DNA of 56,000 nt. Source: Cryptomeria japonica (lineage: Eukaryota; Streptophyta; Pinopsida; Cupressales; Cupressaceae). A program made the position numbers and the translations under genes. Positions 55,784 through 56,000 of this stretch are shown one piece after another; the stretch's first letter is position 1; every line of letters begins with the position of its first letter. Location: positions 185,740,449 to 185,796,448 of the forward strand of contig NC_081411.1 of NCBI RefSeq assembly GCF_030272615.1, given 5' to 3'. The notes under the pieces are model-generated. The model saw only the letters and a list, made by a program, of their open reading frames with translations. It was not told where the DNA came from and ran no database searches.

Positions 55784-55937
55784 ATGTTATTTTCTCCAAC
55801 TACCACATTTAATGCTTGCCAGTTAAGTCACAACTTAACTCATCTGCCGGTAAAGAAGTAATTCAACTTCTCACCTTCAACTGAGGGTATATTAGCATGT
55901 TTTTCAATTTGTGGCCAAACCCCCAAAGGATTTTCTT

Positions 55938-56000
55938 TCAGTTAGATGAAGAGTCTCCTGTCGGTGGAGTGTTACTTTGTTTTGTCGGTGGAGGAGTATT
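55938..56000 (-). pseudogene. ORF1 C-terminus of element E (cut by window edge)
   Basis: The minus strand reads NTPPPTKQSNTPPTGDSSSN then TGA (55940-55938), matching the Pro/Ser-rich ends of ORF1 in A (NTPPSVEPSNTPPVE) and B (LTGDSSSK). The remainder lies outside the window. Confidence 0.7.

Larger units (their letters stand above)
51166..56000 (-). mobile_element. Pol-less LTR retrotransposon, copy E (minus strand, cut by right edge)
   Basis: 3' LTR, paired polypurine tracts, the best-preserved ORF2 of the family, the conserved internal TATA box and the end of ORF1 are present. The rest of ORF1, the primer site and the 5' LTR are outside the window. No pol domain appears between ORF1 and ORF2 or between ORF2 and the LTR. 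It is inserted in G's leader. Confidence 0.88.

Overview
The window is a deeply nested stack of plant LTR retrotransposons. I found no host gene, tRNA gene, rRNA gene or CRISPR array. The element types point to a large, repeat-rich plant genome: Ty3/gypsy Tat-type elements with an antisense plant-mobile-domain gene, and elements with an initiator-Met-tRNA-like primer site and repeated polypurine tracts. A gymnosperm would fit, but that is only a guess.

Nesting, oldest to youngest. P is a decayed plus-strand Tat pol fragment (5633-7419) that hosts A and G. A (1-5632, plus) is a pol-less element cut by the left edge. G (minus) is a Tat relative without reverse transcriptase. It survives in pieces at 7420-11246, 21463-23183, 46091-47844 and 49704-51165. 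G was hit by D (11247-21458, plus; a gag-only Tat-like element), B (23184-46090, minus; same family as A, duplication ATGAA), H (47845-49703, minus; a solo LTR, duplication CTTAT) and E (51166 to the right edge, minus; same family as A and B). B's 3' LTR was then split by C (23646-39908, plus), a 16.3-kb Tat element with duplication ATATT and two 768-bp LTRs that I see differing at one base.

C is the most complete element. A single frame encodes Gag, protease, a G-patch-like segment, reverse transcriptase, RNase H and integrase (26769-34247), broken by two stops. A convergent antisense gene (38791 down to 35950) encodes a plant-mobile-domain protein. It has its own CCAAT/TATA promoter, a 22-codon first exon and an 826-nt intron with canonical splice sites. 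Arrays of one degenerate CG-rich word (core GCGTCTGTG) lie in the gag-pol leader and, inverted, in the intron of the antisense gene, so the two transcription units carry the same array in the same sense relative to each.

A, B and E form one family: LTR, primer site, ORF1 (coiled coil plus zinc knuckles), conserved internal TATA box, ORF2 (about 1,160 codons, unknown function), two polypurine tracts, LTR, and no pol. In all three copies TATAAA sits 149-150 bp before the ORF2 start. This layout and C's antisense gene are the best candidates for an under-described system.

D and G lack reverse transcriptase. D shares C's polypurine tract, a leader motif and a downstream GTGAAAACC module, and G shares the downstream module. 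Mobilisation by C-like enzymes is therefore likely, but this is inferred. Where relatives can be compared, many in-frame stops fit C-to-T decay of CAG, CAA or CGA codons, as expected for methylated silent elements.
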